Source: Pseudomonadota bacterium (lineage in GTDB: Bacteria; Pseudomonadota; Gammaproteobacteria; Burkholderiales; Burkholderiaceae_B). From it: DNA of 6,720 nucleotides. Positions within the stretch are counted from its first letter, which is position 1, and each line of letters opens with the position of its first letter. The stretch covers positions 1-6,720 of the forward strand of contig JAEWEH010000382.1 of assembly GCA_023389535.1 (NCBI GenBank), in the 5' to 3' direction. The translations under genes and the position numbers were made by a program. Positions 6,163-6,720 of the stretch are shown one piece after another. The notes beneath the pieces were generated by a model. It did not search any database, was not told the origin of the DNA, and worked only from the letters and a program-made list of their open reading frames with translations.

Positions 6163-6720
6163 TTGAGTTCGATCTTGTCTGTCGTTGAAACGAAGTTGGA
6201 ATCGTTGCCAGTGCCCGTGCAATTGACATTGCCGGATGGCCAGAAAGCAGGGGCCGCGAATGCGGCGGTCAGGCTCATCATCAAAGATCGTTCCACGCTG
6301 GCGCACCTCGCGTCGGGCCAGGTGGGCTCGCTGGGCGAAGACTATGTCGAAGGCAAGTTCGACGTCGAAGGTTCCATGCGCGACTTGATGCGCCTGGCGG
6401 CCTCGATACTGCCCGGTTCGCCCATCGAGGCGGCGCGCGTGGGCAGGCTGACGGAGCTGATCCGACGCCTGGTATCGGTATGGCGTCACTCCATAGACCG
6501 CGATGCGCGCCAGATTCAGTTCCACTACGACCTATCCGACGATTTCTACGCTTTATGGCTGGATCCGCGCAGGGTCTATTCCTGCGCTTACTTCAAGACA
6601 CCCGAGACGACCCTGGCCGAGGCGCAGGAAGCCAAGCTCGACCATATTTGCCGCAAGCTGCGGCTGAATGCCGGCGAGCGCTTCCTGGATGTCGGAGCGG
6701 GCTGGGGCGGCCTGTTGCTA
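6163..6720 (+). CDS. cfa: Cyclopropane-fatty-acyl-phospholipid synthase, N-terminal part (cut by window edge)
   Basis: Transfers a methylene group from S-adenosylmethionine to the double bond of unsaturated acyl chains in membrane phospholipids, making cyclopropane fatty acids; peripheral inner-membrane enzyme, usually induced on entry to stationary phase. The window holds 186 codons, about half of a typical 380-420-residue enzyme. Visible: an N-terminal domain with [16 protein letters not shown] at about residues 55-70; the family signature [14 protein letters not shown] at 121-134; YSCAYF at 139-144, with the conserved Cys141 near the active site; and the SAM-binding glycine loop [11 protein letters not shown] at 175-185. 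Translation is assigned from TTG at 6163 because of the AGGGAG six bases upstream. The gene diverges from the efflux gene across a 158-bp gap. No sigma-70 or sigma-S promoter could be called with confidence. Other SAM-dependent lipid methyltransferases of the same family remain possible because the C-terminal half is not seen. Confidence 0.88.
   Translation, partial: MSSILSVVETKLESLPVPVQLTLPDGQKAGAANAAVRLIIKDRSTLAHLASGQVGSLGEDYVEGKFDVEGSMRDLMRLAASILPGSPIEAARVGRLTELIRRLVSVWRHSIDRDARQIQFHYDLSDDFYALWLDPRRVYSCAYFKTPETTLAEAQEAKLDHICRKLRLNAGERFLDVGAGWGGLLL

Overview
This window reads as ordinary chromosomal DNA of a fairly GC-rich betaproteobacterium. It is most likely a member of the Burkholderiales, and the LeuRS and ribosomal protein sequences feel close to the Alcaligenaceae (Bordetella/Achromobacter/Pusillimonas type). 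That placement rests on recalled family resemblance, not on a search. No mobile element, CRISPR array, tRNA, rRNA, toxin-antitoxin pair or defence gene was seen.

Layout from left to right. (1) Positions 1-3866, minus strand, hold a leuS-lptE-holA operon, read leuS first. It encodes leucyl-tRNA synthetase, the LPS-assembly lipoprotein LptE, and the N-terminal half of the DNA polymerase III delta subunit, which is cut by the window's left edge. Gaps are 9 and 23 nt. The same gene order is known from E. coli and many other proteobacteria. (2) Positions 3867-4101 are intergenic. They hold a consensus -10 box for leuS and a strong hairpin terminator with a UUCG loop that closes the operon upstream. 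(3) Positions 4102-4542, minus strand, hold the rpmB-rpmG operon for ribosomal proteins L28 and L33. rpmG has only 55 codons. (4) Positions 4543-4804 are intergenic, with three tandem 13-bp repeats and a small perfect hairpin just before the rpmB ribosome-binding site. (5) Positions 4805-6004, minus strand, hold a 12-TM major facilitator of the Bcr/CflA drug-efflux family. (6) Positions 6005-6162 are a divergent intergenic region with a 20-bp-phased direct repeat and a polypyrimidine mirror repeat. (7) Positions 6163-6720, plus strand, hold the first 186 codons of a cyclopropane-fatty-acyl-phospholipid synthase, which starts at TTG and runs off the right edge.

The leuS and rpmBG operons serve translation, lptE the outer membrane and holA replication. 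The efflux pump and the CFA synthase are divergent neighbours that both act at the inner membrane, but nothing in the sequence shows that they work together. I found no convincing novel system. The items most worth a second look are small non-coding structures: the repeats and hairpin before rpmB, the hairpin around the rpmG stop codon, and an orphan Shine-Dalgarno with a short ORF before leuS.
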